Assembly: GCF_003669035.1 (NCBI RefSeq)
Contig: NZ_CP033070.1
Span: forward strand, 3,410,001 to 3,474,000
Origin: Chryseobacterium sp. 3008163
GTDB taxonomy: Bacteria > Bacteroidota > Bacteroidia > Flavobacteriales > Weeksellaceae
Length of the DNA stretch: 64,000 nt
Reading direction: 5' to 3'
Shown: one piece after another, positions 27,310 to 36,311 of the stretch
Layout of the letters: every line of letters begins with the position of its first letter
How positions within the stretch are numbered: the stretch's first letter is position 1
Notes under the pieces: model-generated
Seen by the model: only the letters and a program-made list of their open reading frames with translations
Told to the model about the DNA's origin: nothing
The model's database searches: none
Made by a program: the position numbers and the translations under genes

Positions 27310-28583
27310 TTAATGCTTAAATCTTTCATAAGCCGCTCTCTCTAGCATTTCTCTGTCATCAGGATGCGCAATACTGATCAATTCCTGAGCTCTCTGACGA
27401 AGATTTTTCCCGTATAGATAAGCCGTTCCGTATTCCGTTACCACCCAATGAATATGACCTCTTGTTGTCACAACACCTGCACCTTGTTTCAGGAAAGGAA
27501 CAATTCTTGAAACTCCTCTTTTTGTTCTTGAAGTAATAGCGATAATGGGTTTTCCGTCTTCACTTAAGGCGGCTCCTCGCATAAAATCCATTTGTCCGCC
27601 GATACCACTGTATTGCATAGTTCCGATGGAGTCTGCACAAACTTGTCCGGTTAAATCAATTTCAATGGCTGAATTGATGGCAACCATTTTTTGTTTCTCA
27701 TAATGTTAATCGGAAAGTTGACATTGCTCACATCATCAAAAGAGAAAACCGTATTATCATCTACATAATCGTATAATTTTCTTGTTCCAAAGCAGAAGCT
27801 CGTGATGGTTTTATTATCGTTGTAGCCTTTGTATTTATTGTTAATGACATCATTTTGAATTAAATCAATCACTCCGTCACTCAACATTTCGGTGTGAACG
27901 CCTAAGTCTTTATGATTTCCTAAACATTTTAAAACCGCATCAGGGATTGTTCCGATACCCATTTGTAAGGTTGATCTGTCGTCAATCAATTCAGCTACAT
28001 TTTTCCCGACAAGCATTTCATCCGGACCTACTTTTGCGCCGTAATCTACAGTTGGAAGTTCTTCTTCATTCCAGACTAATTTATGAATTTTGCTGATGTG
28101 AAGCATTCCGTCGCCATGAGTTCTCGGCATTAGGGGATTCACGACGGCTACAATTATTTTTGCGGTATCTACGGCAGCTCTCGCAACATCGACCGAAGTT
28201 CCCAATGTACAAAAACCGTGTTTGTCCGGAGGTGAAACCGTAATTAAAGCGACATCCAGCGGTAAAATATTTTTTCTGAATAAAATCGGAATTTCACTTA
28301 AAAAAACAGGAACAAAATCTCCACGGTCAGAATTGACAGCATCACGCACCGGTGTTGAAACAAAAAGCGAATTAACGAAAAATTTGTCCTTGTATTCAGG
28401 CTTTGCGATTTCCACATTTCCCTGTTGTGTAATGGAAACCATCTCAACGTTTTCTAAGCGGTGAGACTGTCTTGCCAATTCATCAATCAGATGATTCGGA
28501 GTACATGCGCTTCCATGAAAAAACACACGGTTTCCGCTTTTAATGGTGTAAATAGCCTCTTCTGCACTGATGTAATTATACAT
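27310..28583 (-). pseudogene. Acetyl-CoA hydrolase/transferase family CoA-transferase, frameshifted
   Basis: The N-terminal part (YISAEEAIYTIKSGNRVFFHGSACTP, SPPDKHGFCTLGTSVD, GIGTIPDAVL, and HTEMLSDGVIDL with the catalytic Glu) is followed by a stop after MRNKK. One frame over it continues MVAINSAIEIDLTGQVCAD, GGQMDFMRGA and THWVV-like RGHIHWVVTEYGTAYLYGK. One base is missing from the T run at 27687-27692. Repaired length is 424 residues, normal for the family (4-hydroxybutyrate/succinyl/acetate CoA-transferases). In this setting it could activate acetoacetate or acetate released by tyrosine breakdown; this is inferred. Confidence 0.9.
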
Positions 28584-28702
28584 ATTGAAATTTTTTATCG
28601 TTTACTTTAATATCTTAAAGATAACTCATATTCTTTATATTTAGTCTACATCTTTGGTTTGTTTGATGGAGATATTTGTCATGTTTTGATTAATGAAAAA
28701 AT

Positions 28703-28732
28703 AAAGGATTGAATATTTACATTCAATCCTTT
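28703..28732 (-). terminator. Terminator of hmgA
   Basis: 12-bp stem AAAGGATTGAAT/ATTCAATCCTTT with a T-rich minus-strand tail. Confidence 0.85.
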
Positions 28733-28763
28733 TATATTTAATTTCTTGATTATTTTCGAATTA

Positions 28764-29951
28764 TCATTCCTGCGAACGATCTTCCAAACTATGATCCTCG
28801 CTTTCTAGCCAAGAAGTTTTATAAGACGGATCTTCCACTTTCATCGCTTCTTCAGTGATTTTTAAAGGACGGAATGGGTCGACCATTACCGCATATTCTT
28901 CAGTGAATTTTTTCCCGATACTTCTTTCCATCGCTCCCGGATGAGGTCCGTGAACGATTCCTCCTGGGTGAAGCGTGAAATCCATTAAGTCGATATGATT
29001 TCTACTCATAAAATCACCTTCTGTATAGAATAAAACTTCATCAGAATCAATATTTGAGTGATTGTACGGAGCAGGAATTGCCAACGGATGATAATCATAC
29101 ATTCTTGCGCAGAACGAGCAAACCACAAAATTATGTGCCTCAAAAGTCTGGTGAATTGGTGGCGGTTGGTGAATTCTCCCGGTAATCGGTTCGAAGTTTT
29201 TAATATTAAATTTATATGGATAAAAATAACCGTCCCAGCCCACAACATCAAATGGATGCGTTGCGTAGATGAAATCGGTAATCTGATTTTCTTTTTTTAC
29301 TTTAATTAAAAATTCTCCTTTTTCGTCTTTTGGTTCTACAAAAGTGGGTGCAATAATATCTCTTTCACAAAACGGAGAATGTTCCAAAAGCTGCCCGAAT
29401 TCGTTTCTGTATCTCTTTGGTGTGTAAATCGGAGAATGGCTTTCCACCACAAAAAATACAGTATCATCAGATTGTAATTCTACCTGATAAATCGTTCCTC
29501 TCGGAATAATCAGGTAATCGCCAACAGAAAATTCAAGATTGCCGACAAATGTTTTTAAAATCCCACTTCCTTCGTGTACAAAAAGAAGTTCGTCACATTC
29601 GGCATTTTTGTAGAAATAATCCATCGATTTTCTTGGTTTTGCCAATCCCATTTTCAGGTCATTGTTTACCAAAAGAAACTTCCTGCTGTCCAAAAAGTCA
29701 TCTTCAGGAGTCACATTCATCCCTTTAAACATTCTCGGTGTCACGTTTTTGTCAACCGCGATCTTTGGAGTCACGTCTTTTGCTTCGCCTATTGATTTGA
29801 TCTGCGTCGGTCGGTGAACATGGTATAGCAAAGAAGAAATGCCGTGAAAGCCTTCTGTACCAAATAGTTGCTCATAATAGAACTTGTCTTCTGGTGATTT
29901 AAAAATCGTATGCCTTTTTGGTGGGATATTTCCCGATTGATGATATCTCAT
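28764..29951 (-). CDS. hmgA: Homogentisate 1,2-dioxygenase
   Basis: 395 residues; opens the ring of homogentisate to maleylacetoacetate. A cupin fold is seen in VGDYLIIPRGTIYQVEL. The iron-binding region is FTLHPGGIVHGPHPGAMERSIG, with an upstream DEVLFYTEGDF. MRYHQSGNIPPKRHT is the typical N-terminus. No maleylacetoacetate isomerase is seen in the window. It has its own terminator and a -7 box, so it is transcribed apart from hppD and fahA. Confidence 0.96.
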   Translation of the reverse strand: MRYHQSGNIPPKRHTIFKSPEDKFYYEQLFGTEGFHGISSLLYHVHRPTQIKSIGEAKDVTPKIAVDKNVTPRMFKGMNVTPEDDFLDSRKFLLVNNDLKMGLAKPRKSMDYFYKNAECDELLFVHEGSGILKTFVGNLEFSVGDYLIIPRGTIYQVELQSDDTVFFVVESHSPIYTPKRYRNEFGQLLEHSPFCERDIIAPTFVEPKDEKGEFLIKVKKENQITDFIYATHPFDVVGWDGYFYPYKFNIKNFEPITGRIHQPPPIHQTFEAHNFVVCSFCARMYDYHPLAIPAPYNHSNIDSDEVLFYTEGDFMSRNHIDLMDFTLHPGGIVHGPHPGAMERSIGKKFTEEYAVMVDPFRPLKITEEAMKVEDPSYKTSWLESEDHSLEDRSQE

Positions 29952-29972
29952 TGTACTTTATATGTTGACTCT

Positions 29973-29980
29973 CAAATTTA
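29973..29980 (-). promoter_or_regulatory. -7 box of hmgA
   Basis: TAAATTTG on the minus strand, 21 bases before the ATG. The -33 region is weak. Confidence 0.45.
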
Positions 29981-30025
29981 ATATTTTTTAATGAATTGTT
30001 TAGAAACATTTTTTACAGCAATTTT

Positions 30026-30194
30026 TTAAACCACAAAAGTCACAAAAGTCGATGCTTAAATTAAGTTCTAATGAATGTTGCAGGTAAGTTCAGATAAGCG
30101 TTAAAGAATATTCGCATCAGGCTTATTGAGCTTTTGTTTTCAATGTGATTAAACTTAAATACACAGAAAATCTTTTATGACTTTTGTGGTTAAA
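30026..30194. repeat. Element with near-perfect 23-bp terminal inverted repeats
   Basis: TTAAACCACAAAAGTCACAA(AAG) at 30026-30048 is matched in reverse complement at 30172-30194 with only two mismatches. About 120 bases lie between, with no reading frame. It fills most of the 303-base gap between hmgA and the TonB-dependent receptor gene. It resembles dispersed intergenic repeats or small non-autonomous elements; a fragment reading CCTTAGTGGTTTAAAT near 866 could be a relic of the same family. Confidence 0.6.
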
Positions 30195-30205
30195 TTAAAA
30201 TTAGT

Positions 30206-30236
30206 TTTGCTGTTCTAAAAATAAATGTTAGTTTTG
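30206..30236 (+). promoter_or_regulatory. Canonical promoter of the TonB-dependent receptor operon
   Basis: TTTG (30206-30209), 19 bases, TAGTTTTG (30229-30236). The -7 box ends 18 bases before the ATG at 30255, which rules out the upstream ATG at 30225. Confidence 0.8.
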
Positions 30237-30254
30237 TCTAACAATTTTTATTTC

Positions 30255-32327
30255 ATGCGACAAATATTATTTTCTGTAGTCTTTTTATCATCTTACTGCT
30301 TCTCTCAGGAGTCTGATAGTTTGCATTTAAATCAATCTAAAAAGATTGATTCTGCTAAAGTTTTAAGCAAAAAAGAAATTAAAACCAGAGATATTGATGA
30401 TGTCGTGATTACCGGGACGCTCAAGCCAATCAGCAAATCTAAAAGTCCGGTAAATGTTGAAATTTATACGCAGAAGTTTTTCCAGAAAAACCCAACGCCA
30501 AGTATCTTTGAAGCAATTTCTATGGTGAACGGAGTGAAGCCTCAATTGAACTGTTCTGTTTGTAATACAGGAGATATTCACATCAATGGTCTTGAAGGTC
30601 CTTATACAATGATTCTGATCGACGGAATGCCTATTGTAAGTTCGCTTTCTACCGTTTATGGCTTGAGCGGAATCCCAAACAGTTTGGTTGACAGAATAGA
30701 AGTGGTAAAAGGTCCGGCTTCATCCATTTACGGTTCAGAGGCGATGGGCGGTGTGATTAATATTATCACCAAAAATGCGTTGACCGCTCCGAGATTAAGT
30801 GTTGACTTAATGACTACCAGTTGGGCAGAGAATAATGTTGACTTGTCAACAAAGTTTAATTTCGGTAAAAATGTGGCCTCATTATTAAGCTTAAATTATT
30901 TTAATTCCACTAAAAGATTTGACGAAAATAAAGACAATTTCACCGATGCCGCTCTGCAGAGCAGAATTTCAGTTTTTAATAAATGGAATTTTGTGCGAAA
31001 AGAAAATAGGCTGGCAAGTTTCGCTTTGAGGTATTTGTATGAAGACCGTTTTGGTGGAGAGATGCAGTGGAATAGGTCTTACAGGGGAAGCGATCAGGTT
31101 TACGGAGAAAGTATCTACACCAATAGAGTAGAGGCTTTTGGCGTTTATCAGTGGCCAATGAAAGAAAATATTGTTACTCAGTTTTCCTACAATTTTCACG
31201 ATCAGGATTCTTTCTATGGAAACAATCCTTTTTTGGCGACTCAGAAAGTAGCTTTTACCCAAACCTATTGGGATAAAAAACTCGGAAATCATGATTTGGT
31301 TTTGGGAGCCACTTTCAAAAAAACTTTTTATGATGACAATACGCCTGGGACGATGTCTTCAGACGGTTTGCAGAATGAGCCAATGAAATCACCCATTTTT
31401 GGAGCATTTATTCAGGATCAATGGGAGGTTAATGAAAAAAACACCTTGTTGTTGGGTTACCGATTTGATTATGATAAAATTCATCATTCTGTGCATTCGC
31501 CGCGTTTTGCATGGAAGTTTTCTCCGAATCCTTATCATACTTTGAGATTTAATTTCGGGACGGGTTTCAGGGTGGTGAATTTATTTACCGAAGATCATGC
31601 AGCTTTAACGGGTTCACGGGAAGTTGTGATTAAAGACAATTTAAAACCTGAAAGATCTATCAACGGAAATTTAAATTATGTCTGGAAAATCCCTGCCGGA
31701 GGTCGATTGATTAATTTGGATGCTTCTGCTTTTTACACCTATTTCAGCAACAAAATTGTCGGAGACTTTGATGCTGATCCTCAAAAAATTATTTATGATA
31801 ATTTAAACGGTTACGGAATTTCAAGAGGTGCTTCGATGAATGTTGATTTCAGTTTCAGTTTTCCGTTGAGTGTAAATTTGGGAGTTACGTATCTGGATGT
31901 TTATCAAAAATTTGATGGAGAAACCGGGAAATCCCGACAGCTTCATGCCCCGAAATGGAGTGGAACTTACAGTTTAACCTATAAATTTAAGAATAATCTT
32001 GCCATCGATTTTACCGGACAGTTTTACGGACCGATGCGATTACCGGTTTTGCCGAATGATTACCGACCTGAATATTCTCCGTTTTACAATCTTGCCAATA
32101 TTCAGGTTTCTAAAAGTTTCAACTCCGGATTTGAAGTGTATTGCGGGGTGAAAAATTTGTTCAATTTCACGCCGAAAGATCCGTTGATGCGACCGTTTGA
32201 TCCGTTTGATAATAATGTAAATGACCCAATTAATAATCCAAATCATTATACTTTTGATACAACGTATGGTTATGCTCCGATGCAGAGAATAAGAGGTTTT
32301 TTGGGTGTAAAATATAATTTGAAATGA
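30255..32327 (+). CDS. TonB-dependent receptor
   Basis: 690 residues with a signal peptide (MRQILFSVVFLSSYCFSQ). A plug domain (about 45-165) shows DDVVITGTLKPISKSKSPV, SIFEAISMVNGVKP, ILIDGMPIV, RIEVVKGPASSIYGSEAMGG and INIITK; the rest is a beta barrel ending in the aromatic-rich LGVKYNLK. The plug carries a CxxC motif, Cys100-Cys103. No carboxypeptidase-regulatory extension is present, so it is of the siderophore/heme/metal type rather than SusC-like. Its stop overlaps the start of a thioredoxin-like gene (ATGA), so they form an operon. The ligand is unknown. Confidence 0.92.
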   Translation: MRQILFSVVFLSSYCFSQESDSLHLNQSKKIDSAKVLSKKEIKTRDIDDVVITGTLKPISKSKSPVNVEIYTQKFFQKNPTPSIFEAISMVNGVKPQLNCSVCNTGDIHINGLEGPYTMILIDGMPIVSSLSTVYGLSGIPNSLVDRIEVVKGPASSIYGSEAMGGVINIITKNALTAPRLSVDLMTTSWAENNVDLSTKFNFGKNVASLLSLNYFNSTKRFDENKDNFTDAALQSRISVFNKWNFVRKENRLASFALRYLYEDRFGGEMQWNRSYRGSDQVYGESIYTNRVEAFGVYQWPMKENIVTQFSYNFHDQDSFYGNNPFLATQKVAFTQTYWDKKLGNHDLVLGATFKKTFYDDNTPGTMSSDGLQNEPMKSPIFGAFIQDQWEVNEKNTLLLGYRFDYDKIHHSVHSPRFAWKFSPNPYHTLRFNFGTGFRVVNLFTEDHAALTGSREVVIKDNLKPERSINGNLNYVWKIPAGGRLINLDASAFYTYFSNKIVGDFDADPQKIIYDNLNGYGISRGASMNVDFSFSFPLSVNLGVTYLDVYQKFDGETGKSRQLHAPKWSGTYSLTYKFKNNLAIDFTGQFYGPMRLPVLPNDYRPEYSPFYNLANIQVSKSFNSGFEVYCGVKNLFNFTPKDPLMRPFDPFDNNVNDPINNPNHYTFDTTYGYAPMQRIRGFLGVKYNLK

Positions 32328-32800
32328 AAATAATAAAGTTTTTTTTAATGTTACTTTTAGTGCCTTGTTTTTATCTATCGCAGATAAAAACGGACACTTT
32401 TTCAGATTTTGAAAAAATACAGAAAGAAAATAAAAAACCAACTATTATTCATTTGTATACCGATTGGTGCTCTGTTTGTAAAATTGAATCTTTCAAATTA
32501 AATAAGGATAAGGAGTTGGTTAAAATGATGAATGAAAATTTTCATTTTATCAACTTTGAAGCTGAAAAGACAAAAGGAAAAATCAATTTTCAGGGTAAAG
32601 AATTTAATTATTTACCTAACGGAAATTCAGGAATTCACGAATTAGCTTTGGCGTTATCAAAAAATAAAAATCAGCCCGTTTATCCGTTGTGGATTATTTT
32701 AGATAAAAATCAGGAGCTGGTTTATTATCATGAAGGAGAGTTTAAGGCTGAAAAAATGAAGGAGAAAATATCGGAAATTATTAAGTACAAAAAACTATAA
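32324..32800 (+). CDS. Thioredoxin-fold protein, exported
   Basis: 158 residues with a hydrophobic export signal (FFLMLLLVPCFYLSQ). The thioredoxin active site is TDWCSVCKIES (Cys49, Cys52), followed by FEAEKTKGKI and the strand PLWIILDKNQELVYYHEGE. It most resembles DsbD-C/thioredoxin_7-like proteins. Its ATG overlaps the receptor stop by 4 bases (ATGA), so it is coupled to the receptor. It may keep the receptor plug cysteines or the imported ligand in one redox state; this is inferred. The last 6 bases overlap the convergent gene. Confidence 0.88.
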   Translation: MKIIKFFLMLLLVPCFYLSQIKTDTFSDFEKIQKENKKPTIIHLYTDWCSVCKIESFKLNKDKELVKMMNENFHFINFEAEKTKGKINFQGKEFNYLPNGNSGIHELALALSKNKNQPVYPLWIILDKNQELVYYHEGEFKAEKMKEKISEIIKYKKL

Positions 32801-33718
32801 TTTGATATTGTATTTCTCAAATATTTGTGCGTTAAAACTCCCACCTAATTCTTTTTCCCAACCTTTAGTAGTTTTTAGTTTTTGTAAAATTTTATTCTGC
32901 ATATCTACATTATTATTCTCAAAAGCATATTCTGCTAAATTAAAAAGATAAAATGTCTGGTTCACTTCATTAAATTTTGCTTTTGAAAAATATTTTTCAA
33001 AATAAGTATTGTAAATCGATTTTTTAAATTCTTCAGGATAATTTTTGTTTAAATATTCAAATGCGTAACTGTTGTTGTGTTTATAAAGAAGACGAATGAT
33101 ATTTTTCTTCAAATTATCATCATATTTTTCTATTTCAAATGCTCGGTCATAAATAAGCCAATATAAATCTTTATCTATGTTCAAAATTTCAGAATTTATG
33201 TCTCTTAAAAGATAATCTTCATTAACTGCTTTGATATTTAGTAACTTCAGTTTTTTTTCATCTGTTTCATAAGGTGGCTTAGATGCACTACCTCGAACAT
33301 AGCTCCAATAATTGTGATAAATAATTGAGTAGGTTAATTCTCTGTCGACTATACAACCAGAATGTGTTTGAACTATTTTCTTTTTAGAAATAGCCTCTAA
33401 AATCTCTTTTTTTACATTCAGTTGCGTATTATTTTTACGAATCAATTCACCGATTGCATATAATCTTACAACTTGATTTTTGTGATGGCTCAGTTCTAAA
33501 AGTTCATCATGTGAAATTATTTTTTTTAATTTTTCAAAATTATAATAATTGCTATCATCGCTTAATCCATTTTTGTCTAGATTAGGATTCAAAATTCCAT
33601 CCCAAGCATCTAAAGAATTAACTTCAATTATTTTTGAAATTATTTCCTGTTTAGTTTGAGTAAAGAAAAGATTTGATATTCCAATAAAAAGAAAAATTAC
33701 CAAACGAATATAAATCAT
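32795..33718 (-). CDS. Hypothetical secreted helical protein
   Basis: 307 residues with a signal peptide (MIYIRLVIFLFIGISNLFFTQ). The mature part is almost wholly alpha-helical and rich in Asn, Lys, Tyr, including HHKNQVVRLYAIGELIRKNN, which looks like HEAT/ARM-type repeats. No family was recognised. Its 3' end overlaps the convergent thioredoxin gene by 6 bases. Confidence 0.65.
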   Translation of the reverse strand: MIYIRLVIFLFIGISNLFFTQTKQEIISKIIEVNSLDAWDGILNPNLDKNGLSDDSNYYNFEKLKKIISHDELLELSHHKNQVVRLYAIGELIRKNNTQLNVKKEILEAISKKKIVQTHSGCIVDRELTYSIIYHNYWSYVRGSASKPPYETDEKKLKLLNIKAVNEDYLLRDINSEILNIDKDLYWLIYDRAFEIEKYDDNLKKNIIRLLYKHNNSYAFEYLNKNYPEEFKKSIYNTYFEKYFSKAKFNEVNQTFYLFNLAEYAFENNNVDMQNKILQKLKTTKGWEKELGGSFNAQIFEKYNIKL

Positions 33719-33730
33719 TTATGTGTTTTT

Positions 33731-34105
33731 TTAATTTAGTTCCTTCAAAAGCACCGCAACAATCGCCAAAATCGCTGGCAGAGCCTGAACAAAAAATATT
33801 TTTTTCGTAGCTGAAATTGCACCGTAAATTCCGGCAATCGCAACACAACTCAGAAAAAATAAAACAATATTCGTTTGCCATTTTTCATCTTCAATAAAAA
33901 AAGACCAAATCAATCCGACGGCAAGAAAACCATTATACAATCCTTGATTGGCTGCCAAACCTTTTGTCGGTTTGAACATTTCAGGTGGCAAAGCTGCTTT
34001 GAAAACTTCTTTTCCTTTGGTTTCCCATGCGAACATTTCCATCCAAAGAATATATAAATGCTCTAAAGCCACAACTGCAATAAGAATTTTAGCAACAATT
34101 TCCAT
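33731..34105 (-). CDS. DUF1304 membrane protein
   Basis: 124 residues from ATG 34105 (MEIVAKILIAVVALEHLYI); an ATG six codons upstream (34123) is possible. It has four hydrophobic segments and the typical WMEMFAWETKG, with F-x-x-x-x-ANQGLYNGFLA, matching DUF1304. The role is unknown. It is divergent from the Crp-family regulator gene. Confidence 0.88.
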   Translation of the reverse strand: MEIVAKILIAVVALEHLYILWMEMFAWETKGKEVFKAALPPEMFKPTKGLAANQGLYNGFLAVGLIWSFFIEDEKWQTNIVLFFLSCVAIAGIYGAISATKKIFFVQALPAILAIVAVLLKELN

Positions 34106-34170
34106 GATTCGATTTTTTATCATTGTAAAACTAAAAAAATAAAGTTAAGTTTGAGTATTCAATTTTAAAA

Positions 34171-34742
34171 ATGGAAACTTTTAAAGCTCATTTAGATAAA
34201 TTTATTACTGTAAGTGAAGAAGAATTTGCTTCGATATCTTCTTTCTTTAAGGTTTTGGAAGTGAAGAAAAAGAGAATTTGATGTCAGAAGGTGATTTATG
34301 TAAATTCAAATATTTTGTTTTAAAAGGTTGTCTGAGAAAGTTCTTCATCAATGAAAAAGGAGTTGAGCAAACTACCGAATTTGCTATTGAAAACTGGTGG
34401 TTAGCAGACAATTTTGCATTCGAACAGCGAGAAAAATCTAAGTTTAATATTCAGGCAGTTGAAAAAGCGACGGTTATGATGATTGATTTTCAGTCTCAGG
34501 AACTTTTACTTGAAAAACATCCGATTATGGAACGTTATTTCAGGATGATTTACCAACGTGCTTATTCTGCTGCCGAAAAACGGATCCGTTATATTTATGA
34601 AATGAATAAAGAAGAATATTACATTCATTTCAGTACGCTTTATCCTTGGTTTATCCAGAGAATTCCACAATATTTACTGGCCTCATTTTTAGGTTTTACT
34701 CCGGAATATTTAAGTGAAATCAGAGCAAAATTACGTTCTTAA
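34171..34742 (+). pseudogene. Crp/Fnr family transcriptional regulator, frameshifted
   Basis: An ATG at 34171 opens METFKAHLDKFITVSEEEFA (typical of the family) but stops after 36 codons. One frame over, ENLMSEGDLCKFKYFVLKGCLRKFF, the cyclic-nucleotide-like sensor, is followed by helix FRMIYQRAYSAAEKRIRYIYE and a C-terminal winged HTH ending QYLLASFLGFTPEYLSEIRAKL. One A is missing from the run 34267-34271. Repaired length is 190 residues, the usual size. It is divergent from DUF1304 and upstream of the DoxX/AhpD genes, which it may regulate. Confidence 0.85.
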
Positions 34743-34805
34743 ACCAGTTTAAGATTTTTGCGGTTTCTATGTCGCAACTTTGTCATGCAATAAAAAGCCA
34801 ATAGC

Positions 34806-35236
34806 ATGACAGACCAAAAGGTTTTATTTCCACAATTATTTTTAAGATTCGCAATTGCAGTGACGATGCTTTCTGCCGTTGCAGACCGGTTTGGATTTTG
34901 GGGAGAAAATTCTGTCTGGGGAAACTGGGGGAATTTTGAAAAATACACAAAACAGTTAACTTTTTTCCTTCCTGAAATTCTAAGCACATTTTCAGCTTAC
35001 ACTGCTACTTTTTAGAAATCATTTTTCCATTGATGTTGATTTTCGGTTTCAAAACCAAGATTGCAGCATACGGAACAGTATTTTTATTGCTCATTTTTGC
35101 CTTATCCATGACGATTGCATTGGGAGTAAAAGCTCCTCTGGATTATTCGGTTTGGGCGGGAAGTGCGGCAGCTTTTTTATTGGCAACACAGAAAGAATAT
35201 TTTTTTTCAATAGATACATTAACTAAAAAATCATAA
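34806..35236 (+). pseudogene. DoxX family membrane protein, frameshifted
   Basis: LFLRFAIAVTMLSAVADRFGF and a TKQLTFFLPEI segment stop after 69 codons at YTATF. One frame over it continues LEIIFPLMLIFGFKTKIAAYG, LLIFALSMTIALGVKAPLDYS and a last helix. One T is missing from the run at 35009-35013. The repaired protein is 143 residues with four membrane helices, normal for DoxX-like proteins, which are associated with redox and detoxification functions. It is 4 bases from the following AhpD-type gene, in one operon. Confidence 0.82.
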
Positions 35237-35240
35237 TAGT

Positions 35241-35684
35241 ATGAGCGCAAGATTCAACATGGCAACGACGCACGCTGCCGCTTACAAAGCAGGAATAGGA
35301 ATGGAGGCTGCCCTTCAAAACAGTTTTTTAACTCCGATTCAGAAAGAATTAATTAAAATCAGAGCTTCTCAGATTAATGCATGTGCCTTCTGTCTGGATA
35401 TGCACACGAAAGATGCCTTGAAATACGGTGAAACTCCGCAGAGAATTTTTCTTTTGAATGCATGGAGAGATGCAAAAGAATTGTTCACAGAAGAAGAACA
35501 GGTGATTTTGATGGTTGCAGAAGAAATTACATTGATTAGCCAAAAAGGACTTTCTGAAGAAACGTACGAGAAGGCGAAAGTACTTTTTAATGAAACGCAG
35601 ATTGCCGATATTATCATGGCTGCCGTTTCGATTAATATGTGGAACAGAATTGCAATCAGTACCCATATACCGATAGCAAAGTAA
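35241..35684 (+). CDS. Carboxymuconolactone decarboxylase/AhpD-type peroxidase family protein
   Basis: 147 residues. The AhpD-like core has CAFCLDMH (Cys48, Cys51, His55), the redox-active CxxC with its proton relay. Family members act as alkylhydroperoxidases or decarboxylases; the CxxC-H motif favours a peroxidase role. The start is 4 bases after the DoxX-like gene, and a strong terminator follows. Confidence 0.92.
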   Translation: MSARFNMATTHAAAYKAGIGMEAALQNSFLTPIQKELIKIRASQINACAFCLDMHTKDALKYGETPQRIFLLNAWRDAKELFTEEEQVILMVAEEITLISQKGLSEETYEKAKVLFNETQIADIIMAAVSINMWNRIAISTHIPIAK

Positions 35685-35700
35685 TTGTGTAAGTTCATTA

Positions 35701-35735
35701 AAAAATAGCTTCTCAGGATTTGAGAAGCTATTTTT
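35701..35735. terminator. Bidirectional terminator
   Basis: 15-bp stem AAAAATAGCTTCTCA/TGAGAAGCTATTTTT, shared by the AhpD-type gene and the convergent PPC-domain gene. Confidence 0.9.
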
Positions 35736-35746
35736 TGTTTAAATAA

Positions 35747-36250
35747 TTATTGTTGACAATTCAGTTGAAGAACGTTAGCATTCAAAGGTTGTTCTATTTT
35801 TCTTTCTAATTTTTTATCATTAACGGTTACATAGATTTCCATCGAGCCCGTTCCGACGTGCAGAGAAAGAAGATGACCGCCGTACGCATCAAATTTCTCA
35901 TCAGTTGCGACTCCATGAACGTGGATTGACGGACCTTTTTCATTCCATGCAATTGAACCCGTCAGACTTCCCATCTCAACTTTTTTAAACGTCTTGGGAT
36001 TAAATTTTTTAGCTTGAAAATCGTAAAATCCAAAAGTTACTTCTCTCGCAAAACCAATTCCCGTAAAGCTTGCTGAAGGAATATTCTCAGTCTTTGCAAG
36101 ATTCTCAATCTGAGCCAGGACATCATCATTTTCACGAAGCACCATCAGAAAACCTGTGGGAGTTTTTGTGTATCTGCAAATTTCTTTCTTCTGTGCTGAA
36201 AAATTACACATCAGAAATATTGTGAATAGTAAAGTTGGAAATAGTTTCAT
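35747..36250 (-). CDS. PPC (DUF296) domain protein with a signal peptide
   Basis: 167 residues; MKLFPTLLFTIFLMCNFSAQ is an export signal. The rest is a complete PPC/DUF296 domain: TGFLMVLRENDDVLAQIENLA, SFTGIGFAREVTFGFYDF, IHVHGVATDEKFDAYGGHL. In plants and bacteria this domain is linked to DNA-binding proteins, but the signal peptide predicts a periplasmic or outer place, so that function is unlikely here. The histidine cluster (HVHG ... GGHL) could bind a metal. Confidence 0.85.
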   Translation of the reverse strand: MKLFPTLLFTIFLMCNFSAQKKEICRYTKTPTGFLMVLRENDDVLAQIENLAKTENIPSASFTGIGFAREVTFGFYDFQAKKFNPKTFKKVEMGSLTGSIAWNEKGPSIHVHGVATDEKFDAYGGHLLSLHVGTGSMEIYVTVNDKKLERKIEQPLNANVLQLNCQQ

Positions 36251-36311
36251 GCTTTGGTATTTAATTGATGTAATGAAATATTTACACCAATTTGAATTTA
36301 AAAGTATGAAG

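Noticed and set aside
11861..27692. Programmed ribosomal frameshifting at A/T runs
   Set aside because: The affected families are normally read in one frame, too many unrelated genes are affected, and every case fits a single missing base. Sequence error explains all.
34739..34987. Minus-strand open frames across the DoxX-like gene
   Set aside because: They overlap a clear membrane-protein frame on the plus strand and have no family features.
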